Source of the DNA: Chloroflexota bacterium
Lineage (GTDB): Bacteria; Chloroflexota; Dehalococcoidia; DSTF01; JACRBR01
Direction of reading: 5' to 3'
Assembly (NCBI GenBank): GCA_016213125.1
Contig: JACRBR010000024.1
Span: 1-9,677, forward strand
Length of the DNA: 9,677 nt
This document shows, piece by piece, positions 1-6,974 of the stretch (position 1 is the stretch's first letter; each line of letters opens with the position of its first letter). Under the pieces are notes generated by a model, which was not told where the DNA came from, made no database searches, and saw nothing but the letters and a program-made list of their open reading frames with translations. A program made the position numbers and the translations under genes.

Positions 1-251
1 ACGCCCGCCTGGCGAAGAACGGCCTGGTCGTTGGACTGCCTGGTCTGGATCTCCATCTCGCGGCCATCGGCCACGACCCGCACCGTGCGTGGCCGGATCG
101 CAACAAACGCGAACGCGCTGATCACCACGAGCACGGCAAGGACGGCGAGGTGACGGCGCCGCCTGTCATCGAAGAACAGGTGGTGGCGTCCCACGTCGTG
201 CAGCAATCGCGTCAGACCGCCGTGGCGGCCGGACGCCCGCCCTCTCGGCAA
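1..251 (-). CDS. DUF348 (YabE-like) membrane-anchored protein, N-terminal part
   Basis: Only the first 83 codons are in the window; the rest lies beyond its left edge. I translated this by hand. The predicted start is TTG at 251, chosen because AGGAGG (minus strand, 261-256) sits four bases upstream; a later GTG (D-V-G, residue 20) is an alternative. The N-terminus is basic (RRRRH near residues 30-34). One membrane helix follows (about residues 35-51, LAVLAVLVVISAFAFVA). After it comes TVRVVADGREMEIQTRQS and then an 'AVLRQAG' motif, which is the pattern of a DUF348 repeat (beta strand, 'dG', T, then 'vl..agi'). Known proteins of this type (YabE, Rpf-like) carry DUF348 repeats and a G5 domain and act on cell-wall peptidoglycan; the G5 and catalytic parts cannot be seen here. 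It lies downstream of the SRP RNA on the same strand and may share its transcript. Confidence 0.6.
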   Translation of the reverse strand, partial: MPRGRASGRHGGLTRLLHDVGRHHLFFDDRRRRHLAVLAVLVVISAFAFVAIRPRTVRVVADGREMEIQTRQSNDQAVLRQAG

Positions 252-342
252 GCGGCCTCCTACGCTACTCCCAACCGCGGGGCCTCGTTCGTGCGACAGC
301 CCGCGCCGCCCGCCACCGGACGGCGCGTAGAAAGAGAAGTTA

Positions 343-609
343 GGTCGTGCACCTGCTGTCGATCAGGCCCTTGGGCGTAGCGACGCTAACTAGCTCCGGC
401 CCGGTAACCCTGCGGCACCCGGAACTAACTGCTTACCGCTGCTTCCTTCCGGACCTGACGGGGTTCACAGCGCTCCGCCGCGCAGGACCAGGCCCTCAAC
501 GCCGCTCGGCACCGCCCGTGTCCAGGTACCATGACCTCGAGCAGGAATTCAGCCCCGCTATAGCGGCTTGCGGGTACAGGGCACCGCTGGCTCCCCGCCT
601 AGCACGACC
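343..609 (-). ncRNA. ffs: Signal recognition particle RNA, large bacterial type with Alu domain
   Basis: The minus strand carries the hallmark S-domain hairpin GGTCCGGAAGGAAGCAGC (within 438-459) with its GGAA tetraloop, which binds the Ffh M domain. The 5' part (about 605-520) contains GTGCTAGGCGGGGAG, GCGGTGCCCTGTACC and GGCTGAATTCCT, closely resembling the Alu domain of Bacillus scRNA. The ends pair perfectly: GGTCGTGC (609-602) with GCACGACC (350-343). The long central helix is supported by GCGGCGUUGA (505-496) against UUAGCGUCGC (389-380) and CCUGCG (486-481) against CGCAGG (414-409). The length of about 267 nt matches the long class rather than the roughly 110-nt 4.5S class. The RNA partners Ffh to target nascent membrane and secreted proteins. 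The 5' end is fixed by the promoter spacing; the 3' end is inferred from the terminal stem. Confidence 0.95.
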
Positions 610-615
610 CTGGGG

Positions 616-643
616 ATCCTACCATGCGCCGATCCCTCGTCAA
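616..643 (-). promoter_or_regulatory. Promoter of the SRP RNA gene
   Basis: On the minus strand there is TTGACG at 643-638 and TAGGAT at 621-616 with a 16-base spacer. The predicted +1 is 609, seven bases past the -10 box, which is exactly the first base of the closing stem of the SRP RNA. The agreement of promoter geometry and RNA end makes this a good sigma70-type assignment. Confidence 0.75.
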
Positions 644-707
644 GCAACAGCCGCGTGCCTCCGGGCGTTCAGTTGTTGCAGTTTGAGGTCAGTAAGGGCG
701 CGCCTCG

Positions 708-736
708 TTGACTGATCCGGGGCTATGCCCTAGGAT
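708..736 (+). promoter_or_regulatory. Promoter of the secreted metallopeptidase gene
   Basis: TTGACT (708-713) and TAGGAT (731-736) are separated by exactly 17 bases, a near-consensus sigma70-type promoter. The predicted start of transcription is about 743, giving a leader of about 36 bases before the ATG at 779. The -10 hexamer is identical to that of the divergent SRP promoter about 90 bases away. Confidence 0.7.
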
Positions 737-778
737 TCGGCCCTGCTAACAGCTGGATGACCCGTGGGTGGGGCGTTG

Positions 779-3484
779 ATGGTATCTGGTCCGTTGAAGA
801 AGTCCGTCGGCGCCGCAGTCCTGCTGCCCCTGCTAATTGCTGTCTCTACCCTGTGGTCGTCCGATTCCGCCGCCCAGCAGCCCGAATGGGATCCCGTCGC
901 AGTCGCCCGCGCCCATCTGGCCGCCACCGGTGTCCAGCGTGGCCTGGCTCCTGCGGCCCCGGCGGGCGACCAAGCGCTCGTCGCCGTCAGGGAGAGCCCC
1001 GGCGCTGTGCACGTCCAGCTCCAGCAGACCTTGAACGGGATCCCCATCGACGGCGCGATCTCCACACTCAGCATGCAGCCCGGCGACCAGCAGGTCCGCT
1101 TCGCCATCGACAAGCGTCACCCGGACCCTGCGTCCGCCGCTCCAGCTGTCCCGCGGGTCTCGCAGCCGGCCGCTGAACAGGCCGCCCGTAACGCCATCGC
1201 TCTGGTCGGGCAGCCCATGGCCGCCGTCACCAGCAGCCTCGTGTATGTGCCGCGCGGCCTCGAACTGCGCCTCGCGTATGAGGTACGCATCTCGGCCAGG
1301 GACCCACTCGGGGCGTGGCTGGTGGCGCTCGACGCGATGACGGGCGAAACGATCTCGTTCAACAACATCATGGCGTTCGATTCGGGAGAGGTCTTCCATC
1401 CAAACCCGGCACAGAGCTCGGGGTTCACCATCCCGCCGCCATCCAACTGCGACACACCCCCGAATGCGACGGCGCTGGCCGGGGAGCGCACCTCGGTCAC
1501 GCTGCAAGGCATCGCGCCGGCCCAGAACAAACTCAAGGGGCTGTACGTCGACCTTACGGCGCCCGGCCTCCCTGCCGGATACCACGCGGCGGGACAGGCG
1601 AACGAAGCCTCGCGCGTCTACAACTACAACTGCAACGACGACCGCTTCGAAGAGGTCATGGCCTATTACTACATCGACCTCACCCAGCGTAAGATCCAGG
1701 CGCTCGGCTTCACGGGTTCCTCCTCCGTCCTCGCCAGCCCTGTCGCCGTACACCCGCACTGGGACGCGCAGTGCAACGCCTTCTACGATCCCTTCAGTCG
1801 CGGCGTGTTTTTCATGGATGGCGACGTCGTGAACTGCTCCTCGGACACGGGCGAGGACGGCGACGTCATCGTGCACGAATACGGCCACGCGTTGCAGGAC
1901 GCCGTCACTCCGGGCTGGGGCTTCAGCAGCAATCCGCTCGCCGTGGAGCAGACGGGGTCGATTGGCGAGGGCTGGGGCGACTTCATCGCGGGCGCGATGT
2001 TCGGGGATCCCTGCACGGGCGGGTGGGCATTGAACGAGGTATACGGCGGCGAGGACTGCCTGCGCACGATGGACAACACCAACGTGTACCCGGCGGACTT
2101 CGAGGCGTGCCCCGACGTGCCGCCGAGCGCAAGTGAGGAGGTCCACTGCGGCGGGCTGTTGTGGGGCGGCGCGCTCTGGGACCTCGTTGAAGCCTTCGGC
2201 AACGACCAGGCCGCGCGTGACCTCGTGCTGCGCCTGGTACTCGACGGGCAGTTCTACCTCAGTCCGCTCGCCACATTCAACGACGCCGCGGCCTCGATCC
2301 GCCAGGCCGATGTCGACCTCTACGGTGGCCGGCACGCGGCGACCATCAACGCCGTGTTCGCGGCCCGCGGCCTGAACTCCACGGGTACCGCGGGGGATAC
2401 GACGTATTACTTCGTGAGGGTTCGGCACACGTTCGTAGGCGACCTGGAACTGCGACTCAAGGTCGGGTCGACAACCACCCCTCTGTGCAACGTGGTGATC
2501 TGGCCTCGCGGCACCGGCGGCTCGGCCGACGACATCATGGGGTGGGTACCGATTGCATCCAGCGGGTGTGCCGGATTCTTCCCGCCGACCGTGGCACAGC
2601 CATGGTATCTCAGCGGATCCGACAACTTCCCCTCTGACGCAGGGTACATCGACACGTGGGCGGTCACGCTCAGCGGCAACCAGTACTGCTACGCGACCGA
2701 CGTTCCGGTGAACATCCCCGACGGCTCCGACATCGCGGTCGCCTCGAAGGTCGACTGCTCCGCCAAGAAGATGGGCCAGCCCGCCGTCGACCCGAACGAC
2801 CCCGACGCCGACGGCATCGTCAACGCCGCCGACAACTGCCCGCTCGCCGCGAATCCGTTGCAGGAAAACAGCGATAGCAACTTCACCGACCAGACCCCGC
2901 CCTCTACGCAGGACGACCGCACCTGGCCCAACTCCGACCCCACCGGCGACGCCTGCGACAGCGACGACGACAACGACGGCATCCTCGACGTGAACGAAGC
3001 CGCCGGCTGCAACGCCTCCGGCCCAGTGCTGGCCACCAACCGCGACACCGATGGCGACCGCTTCCTCGATGGCGCCGAGTGCGCCGTGGGCACCAACCCG
3101 GCCAGCGCTGGCAGCAAGCCGACCATCGCGGCGTGCGCGGCCTTCCTGGGCGTCGCCACCACGGTCGATACCGACGGTGACCGCCTCCGCGACCACATTG
3201 AGTTCTGCAACTACAACACCGACCGCAACGACACCGACACCGACGGCGACCTGGACGGCTTGCCGGCCACCGCCACCTCCCGCGACGGCTGCGAGGCCGC
3301 GTCCTTCAACCAGGACCGCATCGTGACGTCGGGCGACCAACTCCTGCTCGCACTGGAGATCACGCGCGAGGTCACGCCGTCGCTGCGGCTGGTGAGCATG
3401 GACATCAACAAGGACGGCGTCGTGAGCAGCGGCGACCAGCTCCTGCAGGTGCAGTTCATCCTCAACGCCGGCTCCTGCCCGTAG
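779..3484 (+). CDS. Secreted M36/fungalysin-like zinc metallopeptidase with P-like, TSP3 and dockerin-like C-terminal modules
   Basis: This is a 901-residue secreted protease. I chose ATG 779 because GGTGGGG lies five bases upstream; GTG 764 would add five residues. A signal peptide is clear: KK, then a hydrophobic stretch, then 'SDSAAQQ' as the likely cleavage region (about residue 32). An FTP/PepSY-type propeptide occupies about residues 40-200. The zinc site is HEYGH at 366-370 (His366, Glu367, His370), with the third ligand Glu397 in GSIGEGWGDF, the arrangement of peptidase family M36. 'LLWGGALWDLVEAFG' follows at about 460-474. Residues of about 540-640 resemble a proprotein-convertase P domain. 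Residues of about 670-835 hold Asp-rich thrombospondin type 3 calcium repeats (DPDADGIVNAADNCP, DSDDDNDGILD, DTDGDRFLDG). The last 60 residues form two dockerin-like half-repeats sharing SGDQLL. Substrate is unknown; extracellular protein degradation is likely. It is intact. Confidence 0.88.
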   Translation: MVSGPLKKSVGAAVLLPLLIAVSTLWSSDSAAQQPEWDPVAVARAHLAATGVQRGLAPAAPAGDQALVAVRESPGAVHVQLQQTLNGIPIDGAISTLSMQPGDQQVRFAIDKRHPDPASAAPAVPRVSQPAAEQAARNAIALVGQPMAAVTSSLVYVPRGLELRLAYEVRISARDPLGAWLVALDAMTGETISFNNIMAFDSGEVFHPNPAQSSGFTIPPPSNCDTPPNATALAGERTSVTLQGIAPAQNKLKGLYVDLTAPGLPAGYHAAGQANEASRVYNYNCNDDRFEEVMAYYYIDLTQRKIQALGFTGSSSVLASPVAVHPHWDAQCNAFYDPFSRGVFFMDGDVVNCSSDTGEDGDVIVHEYGHALQDAVTPGWGFSSNPLAVEQTGSIGEGWGDFIAGAMFGDPCTGGWALNEVYGGEDCLRTMDNTNVYPADFEACPDVPPSASEEVHCGGLLWGGALWDLVEAFGNDQAARDLVLRLVLDGQFYLSPLATFNDAAASIRQADVDLYGGRHAATINAVFAARGLNSTGTAGDTTYYFVRVRHTFVGDLELRLKVGSTTTPLCNVVIWPRGTGGSADDIMGWVPIASSGCAGFFPPTVAQPWYLSGSDNFPSDAGYIDTWAVTLSGNQYCYATDVPVNIPDGSDIAVASKVDCSAKKMGQPAVDPNDPDADGIVNAADNCPLAANPLQENSDSNFTDQTPPSTQDDRTWPNSDPTGDACDSDDDNDGILDVNEAAGCNASGPVLATNRDTDGDRFLDGAECAVGTNPASAGSKPTIAACAAFLGVATTVDTDGDRLRDHIEFCNYNTDRNDTDTDGDLDGLPATATSRDGCEAASFNQDRIVTSGDQLLLALEITREVTPSLRLVSMDINKDGVVSSGDQLLQVQFILNAGSCP

Positions 3485-3514
3485 CGCGCTCCGGCCCGAT
3501 ACGCCTCCGGTCGC

Positions 3515-3520
3515 TATACT
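3515..3520 (+). promoter_or_regulatory. Possible -10 element upstream of the nitrilase gene
   Basis: TATACT lies about 45 bases before the nitrilase start in the gap after the peptidase gene. No good -35 box is found 16-18 bases upstream, so this is a weak prediction. A 6-bp GC hairpin (GCCGGG 3529-3534 with CCCGGC 3542-3547) lies in the predicted leader, with no T tract after it. Confidence 0.35.
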
Positions 3521-3565
3521 CACGACGAGCCGGGGGCCTCGCCCGGCGAGTCAGGCGGAGACGCT

Positions 3566-4684
3566 ATGGGCGATACCCTCCCGAAATTCACCGCCGCCGC
3601 GGTCCAGGCCGCACCCGTCTTCCTGGATCGCGACGGTACGATCGACAAGGCCTGCGACCTTATCGCGTCGGCCGGCAGGGCAGGCGCATCCCTTATCGTC
3701 TTCCCGGAAACATGGGTGCCGGGGTACCCCTTCTGGCACACCACACCCAACGTCTTCTCCGGCGAGACGTACGCGCAGCTCTGGAAGAACGCTGTTGAGA
3801 TCCCATCGACCTCCACCAGCAGGCTCGCCCAGGCCGCGCGAAAGGCCAACGCGTACGTCGTCATTGGCATCAATGAACGCGATCTCATTTCGCGTGGCAC
3901 GCTCTACAACACCCTCCTTTACCTCTCGCCGGAAGGCGAGGTCCTCCACCGCCACCGCAAGCTGATGCCAACGTTTACGGAGCGCACGATCTGGGGTTTC
4001 GGCGATGGCTCCGATCTCGATGTCCTCGAAACGCCACTCGGCCGGCTCGGCGGGCTGATCTGCTGGGAACACCAGATGACGCTCGCCAAGTACGCCCTCT
4101 ACGCCCAGGGCGAGCAGGTGCACTGCGCCGTCTGGCCGGCTTACACCAGCCAGAACCACCACATCGACTTTGGGACGCGCCAGTACGCCTTTGAGGGGGC
4201 GTGCTTCGTCGTCTCGTCCTGCGGCGTGGTCACCCCCGGCTCCATGCCCGATCACCTTGGTGGCGACCGCACGCCTGCGAACGGCGGCACCGGAATCATC
4301 GGCCCGAACGGCGAGTACCTCGCAGGCCCCGTGTACGGTGTGGAGGAGACGCTCTTCGCAGAGATCGATCTCGAGGCGGCGCTGCGCGAGAAGCACTCCC
4401 GCGACATCGCCGGTCACTACGCGCGGCCCGATGTCCTCCAGCTTGTCGTCAACGCCGCCCCCAAGCCCATCGCGCGTTTCCTGGCCGCGGACGTCACCGC
4501 ATCCGACCCGCTGGAGGTGACCAGCGTCGAGGCCGTCGTCGACCGCCTGCAGACCGTGCGCGACTACCTGGGCAGCCTCATCAACCGTATCGAGGGTGAC
4601 GGCGACGTCGCCGCCAACGCCGCCATCGCCGAGGCCATGGAGTCCATCGAGCGCGCCGCTGCCGGCGTCTGGAATCGCGAGTAG
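3566..4684 (+). CDS. Nitrilase (carbon-nitrogen hydrolase superfamily)
   Basis: The 372-residue protein is the usual length for a true nitrilase, which hydrolyses a nitrile to a carboxylic acid and ammonia in the cytoplasm. The catalytic triad is visible: Glu48 in FPETWVPGYP, Lys132 in HRHRKLMPT, and Cys166 in GLICWEHQM. The stretch DFGTRQYAFEGACFVVSS (about 201-218) and the C-terminal DIAGHYARPDVLQLVVN (280-296) are typical of the nitrilase branch rather than amidases or NAD synthetase domains. A cyanide hydratase activity cannot be ruled out from sequence. The ATG start is supported by AGGCGGAG at 3553-3560, five bases upstream. The next gene starts three bases after its stop, so the two are probably co-transcribed. 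The native substrate is not indicated by the neighbours. Confidence 0.88.
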   Translation: MGDTLPKFTAAAVQAAPVFLDRDGTIDKACDLIASAGRAGASLIVFPETWVPGYPFWHTTPNVFSGETYAQLWKNAVEIPSTSTSRLAQAARKANAYVVIGINERDLISRGTLYNTLLYLSPEGEVLHRHRKLMPTFTERTIWGFGDGSDLDVLETPLGRLGGLICWEHQMTLAKYALYAQGEQVHCAVWPAYTSQNHHIDFGTRQYAFEGACFVVSSCGVVTPGSMPDHLGGDRTPANGGTGIIGPNGEYLAGPVYGVEETLFAEIDLEAALREKHSRDIAGHYARPDVLQLVVNAAPKPIARFLAADVTASDPLEVTSVEAVVDRLQTVRDYLGSLINRIEGDGDVAANAAIAEAMESIERAAAGVWNRE

Positions 4685-4687
4685 GCC

Positions 4688-5383
4688 TTGCCCCCTTCGA
4701 AGAGGACATCCATTCGGCCCGCCGAGCCCGCTCCCGCTTCAGTCCGCACCCTCATGCGCCGTCGTGCGTTGCCGTACGACGGCGAGGCCGCCCGCAAGCA
4801 CATCTCCCGCCGCGACCCGGTGATGCGCACCATCGTAAAGCTCTGCGGCCCCTATAGGCTCGAGGTTCGCGGCAAGCCGTACGAAGCCCTGCTGCGCGCC
4901 ATCCTCTACCAGCAACTCGCCGGCCCCGCCGCCGCCGCGATCGAGCGCCGGTTCCTCGCGCTTTTCGACAACAGGATCCCGCAGCCTCATCAGCTCGCCG
5001 AGCTCGCGGACGGCGAGTTTCGCGCGGCGGGTGTGTCGCGCCAGAAGATGGGCTACATGCGCTCGCTCGGCGATGACTTCGCGGCCGGCCGGCTAAGCGA
5101 CCGCCTGATCGCCCGCTCCGCGGACGACGAGGTCATCGAGATGGTAACGCAGGTCAAAGGAATTGGCCGCTGGACGGCCGACATGCTCCTCCTCTTCTGT
5201 CTCGGACGGCCCGATGTCTTGCCCGTCGGCGACCTCGGCATCCGCGCCAACATGAAGGCCGCGTACAGTCTCCCCGACCTCCCGAAGCCGACCGAGATGG
5301 AGGAGATCGCCCATCCATGGCGGCCCTACCGCAGCGCCGCCACGTGGTACCTCTGGCGCCGCGGCGACATCGTGACGCTCTGA
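4688..5383 (+). CDS. AlkA-like DNA-3-methyladenine glycosylase (HhH-GPD superfamily)
   Basis: This base-excision-repair enzyme would remove alkylated purines from DNA. Seen in the 231-residue reading: an ILYQQLAGPAA motif at about 72-82 (equivalent to the 'QQlS...A' helix of the family), the helix-hairpin-helix QVKGIGRWTADMLLLF at 155-170, and the catalytic Asp182 in LPVGDLGIR. It ends in WRPYRSAATWYLWR, a usual C-terminal motif of this family. The start is uncertain. TTG 4688 gives a basic, proline-rich N-terminus with no domain match and only a weak GAG upstream. ATG 4754 gives 209 residues, closer to the domain boundary, but has no visible ribosome binding site. The gene overlaps the next one by one base (TGATG), which points to coupled translation. 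Confidence 0.85.
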   Translation: MPPSKRTSIRPAEPAPASVRTLMRRRALPYDGEAARKHISRRDPVMRTIVKLCGPYRLEVRGKPYEALLRAILYQQLAGPAAAAIERRFLALFDNRIPQPHQLAELADGEFRAAGVSRQKMGYMRSLGDDFAAGRLSDRLIARSADDEVIEMVTQVKGIGRWTADMLLLFCLGRPDVLPVGDLGIRANMKAAYSLPDLPKPTEMEEIAHPWRPYRSAATWYLWRRGDIVTL

Positions 5384-5760
5384 TGCACCAGGTCGAACTC
5401 GAAGATTTCGAGCGCCTCGTCGTCCAGGCAGTCCACAACCTCCCGACGGAATTCGCCTCCCGTATCGCAAACGTTGAGTTCACCGTCGAAGAGTCCGCGC
5501 GCCCGGACGACTATGCTCGTACCGGCGCCCCTCCCCGCTCGACACTCCTGGGCGTCTACCGGGGCATTCCTCTGACCCGCCGCACCGCCGGCTATAACAT
5601 GGTCGTCCCGGACCGCATCGTCATCTTCCGCCAGCCACTCCAGTACCTCGCCGCCGACGCTGCCGACCTCGAGCAGCGGGTCGCGCGCGTCGTCCGCCAC
5701 GAGATCGCCCACTACTTCGGGATCAGTGACGATCGCCTCCACGAGCTCGATGCGTACTGA
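5383..5760 (+). CDS. Small zincin-type metallopeptidase family protein
   Basis: The 125-residue cytosolic protein has HEIAHYFGISDDRLHEL at 106-122. This is the extended zinc motif HExxHxxGxxDxxLHEL of the metallopeptidase family often annotated 'metallopeptidase family protein' (zincin-like, PF06262 as I recall). The N-terminal part holds the other conserved blocks of the family: 'LPTEFASRIANVEFTVEE' at about 20-37, 'LLGVYRGIPL' at 55-64, and 'PDRIVIFRQPL' at 76-86. The start is ATG 5383, which overlaps the stop of the glycosylase gene as TGATG; a longer upstream reading frame lies inside the glycosylase gene and is less likely. There is no signal peptide or membrane segment. The biological role of this family is poorly known, and its place after a DNA repair gene may be only shared transcription. 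Confidence 0.82.
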   Translation: MHQVELEDFERLVVQAVHNLPTEFASRIANVEFTVEESARPDDYARTGAPPRSTLLGVYRGIPLTRRTAGYNMVVPDRIVIFRQPLQYLAADAADLEQRVARVVRHEIAHYFGISDDRLHELDAY

Positions 5761-5819
5761 CGCCCGCTCACACGACCCCGGGCGCAACATCTATGACCCC
5801 GCCCGCGCTCCCGGGCAGG

Positions 5820-5825
5820 TAGAAT
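5820..5825 (+). promoter_or_regulatory. Possible -10 element placing transcription start at the GTG of the lipoprotein gene
   Basis: TAGAAT ends six bases before the GTG at 5832, so the predicted +1 is the first base of the start codon, as in leaderless mRNAs. No convincing -35 box is present at 16-18 bases. A partial AGGT (5817-5820) lies 11 bases from the start and could instead be a weak ribosome binding site. Confidence 0.3.
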
Positions 5826-5831
5826 CTCGCC

Positions 5832-6809
5832 GTGCGCATCACCCGCCTCGTCGCGCTGTGCCTGGTGCTCGCCTTCCTTCCGGCCCTCACGGCCGCCTGC
5901 GGCTCTGGCGATGACGTCCCGGACTTCCCGGAAGTCGTCACCCTGGGCGAAGGGGACCTGTTTCCCAGCATCATCAATGGTCCCCTGGCCGTCGGCGAGA
6001 ACCGCATCGTCATGCAGCTACTGGACGCGGACGACAACCTCCTCCTCGACGCGGAGCTGCACCTGCGTTTCTACAACCTCAACGGCGACAAACCCCGCCT
6101 TGCCGGCGAATCCGACGCCCGCCTGATTTCGTCCGAGCTCAGCTTCATCGACGAGAACAACAGCTTCCGCCGCACCGTCACTGGCGAGGGCGGCGCCTAT
6201 GTCGCCTATGCCACCTTCGACCAGCCCGGTGCCTGGGGCGCCGAGTTCACCATTCTCCGCGCGGGCGACGAGACCGTCGTCCCCTATCGTTTCAACGTCC
6301 TCGAGGACAGCGTCGAACCCGGACTGGGCGATCCCGCTCCTGCCTCAGTGCAGGCCACCACGGCGACGGAGCCCATCGAAGAGATCGACTCGTCGTTCCC
6401 CTTCCGGGAGGCCATGCACACGACGACGGTCGCGGATGCGCTCAAGACCGGAAAGCCGATCGTGATCGCGTTCGCCACCCCCGCCTTCTGCACCTCTCGC
6501 ACCTGCGGCCCCGTGCTCGACCTCGTGGTCGATCCACTTTTCTGGCGCTACGGCTCCGACGCCGTCTTCATCCACATCGAGCCCTACTCACTGCGAGACC
6601 TTCGCGCCGCCAACGTGCAGAACGCCGTCCCGGCCGTCCTCGAGTGGCGGCTCCAGAGCGAGCCCTGGATCTTCGTCGTTGGCCGAGACGGCCGCATCGC
6701 TGGTAAGTTTGAGGGCCTCGTCGCCATGGACGAGGTCGAAAGCGTCCTGCAGCTTCTGCTCGCTGAAGGGCCCGCATCCGCCACGCCCGCCGCCACGGGG
6801 ACGCCCTGA
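5832..6809 (+). CDS. Lipoprotein with Ig-like and thioredoxin-like domains, CX4C motif
   Basis: The 325-residue protein begins with a signal peptide (MRITRLVALCLVLAF...), and LTAAC ends in Cys23, a probable lipidation site although Thr rather than Leu/Val occupies the -3 position. Residues of about 50-155 look like a beta-sandwich similar to FixH/YtkA-type domains ('GENRIVMQLLDADDNLLLDAEL', 'GAYVAYATFDQPGAW'). After a Thr/Glu-rich linker (about 165-190) comes a thioredoxin-like fold: IVIAFATPAFCTSRTCGPVLD with Cys220 and Cys225, a cis-Pro candidate in SEPWIFVVGRDGRIAGKFEG (Pro278), and a final helix. The cysteines are separated by four residues, unlike the CX2C of TlpA/thioredoxin or CX3C of Sco. 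It ends in a Pro/Thr-rich tail. It likely acts at the outer face of the membrane in thiol or metal chemistry. The GTG start is the only one that gives the signal peptide. Confidence 0.75.
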   Translation: MRITRLVALCLVLAFLPALTAACGSGDDVPDFPEVVTLGEGDLFPSIINGPLAVGENRIVMQLLDADDNLLLDAELHLRFYNLNGDKPRLAGESDARLISSELSFIDENNSFRRTVTGEGGAYVAYATFDQPGAWGAEFTILRAGDETVVPYRFNVLEDSVEPGLGDPAPASVQATTATEPIEEIDSSFPFREAMHTTTVADALKTGKPIVIAFATPAFCTSRTCGPVLDLVVDPLFWRYGSDAVFIHIEPYSLRDLRAANVQNAVPAVLEWRLQSEPWIFVVGRDGRIAGKFEGLVAMDEVESVLQLLLAEGPASATPAATGTP

Positions 6810-6890
6810 AGCGCCCCGGCTAGACACCCAGCGACCCCCACCTCTGCCTCCCACTCCCGCCGCGCCCTAGTGCCTAAACGGGAAGCTGGC

Positions 6891-6896
6891 TACTAT
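6891..6896 (+). promoter_or_regulatory. Possible -10 element upstream of the ABM-cupredoxin gene
   Basis: TACTAT would start transcription at about 6903 and give a leader of about 72 bases that contains the hairpin at 6933-6950. No good -35 box is seen, so this is tentative. If correct, it excludes the upstream GTG 6870 as the translation start. Confidence 0.3.
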
Positions 6897-6932
6897 GTGG
6901 CGGCTTTCACACAAGAGCCGGTTGGAAGGGGC

Positions 6933-6950
6933 GGGGCCGGATTCGGCCCC
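6933..6950 (+). promoter_or_regulatory. Perfect GC hairpin in the leader of the ABM-cupredoxin gene
   Basis: GGGGCCG (6933-6939) and CGGCCCC (6944-6950) form a perfect 7-bp stem with a GATT loop, followed by AAAATTGC. There is no T tract after it on the plus strand, so it does not look like an intrinsic terminator. It ends 24 bases before the ATG at 6975 and leaves the ribosome binding site free. Confidence 0.4.
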
Positions 6951-6974
6951 AAAATTGCAGACAAGCAGGTGATC

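Noticed and set aside
303..326. GC hairpin GCGCCG/CGGCGC after the SRP RNA as its terminator
   Set aside because: No T tract follows the stem; only a pyrimidine-rich run (341-329 on the minus strand) precedes it. It may slow polymerase but I cannot call it a terminator.
347..715. 122-codon plus-strand frame
   Set aside because: It lies on the antisense strand of the SRP RNA and its promoter; the translation shows no protein family.
3229..3258. Short DNA repeats of the gacaccgacggcgac kind
   Set aside because: They encode the Asp-rich calcium repeats of the protease and have no independent spacing pattern; not a CRISPR or tandem DNA repeat.
833..3523. 896-codon open frame on the minus strand across the whole peptidase gene
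   Set aside because: It is a shadow caused by strong G/C at third codon positions. Its translation is a low-complexity mix of V, A, G, R and D with no domain, whereas the plus-strand frame has clear domains.
3551..4417. 288-codon minus-strand frame opposite the nitrilase gene
   Set aside because: No recognisable motif; the plus-strand nitrilase has its full catalytic triad.
5780..5804. Inverted repeat GGGCG/CGCCC after the zincin gene
   Set aside because: Five base pairs with a 15-base loop is weak in such GC-rich sequence, and no T tract follows.
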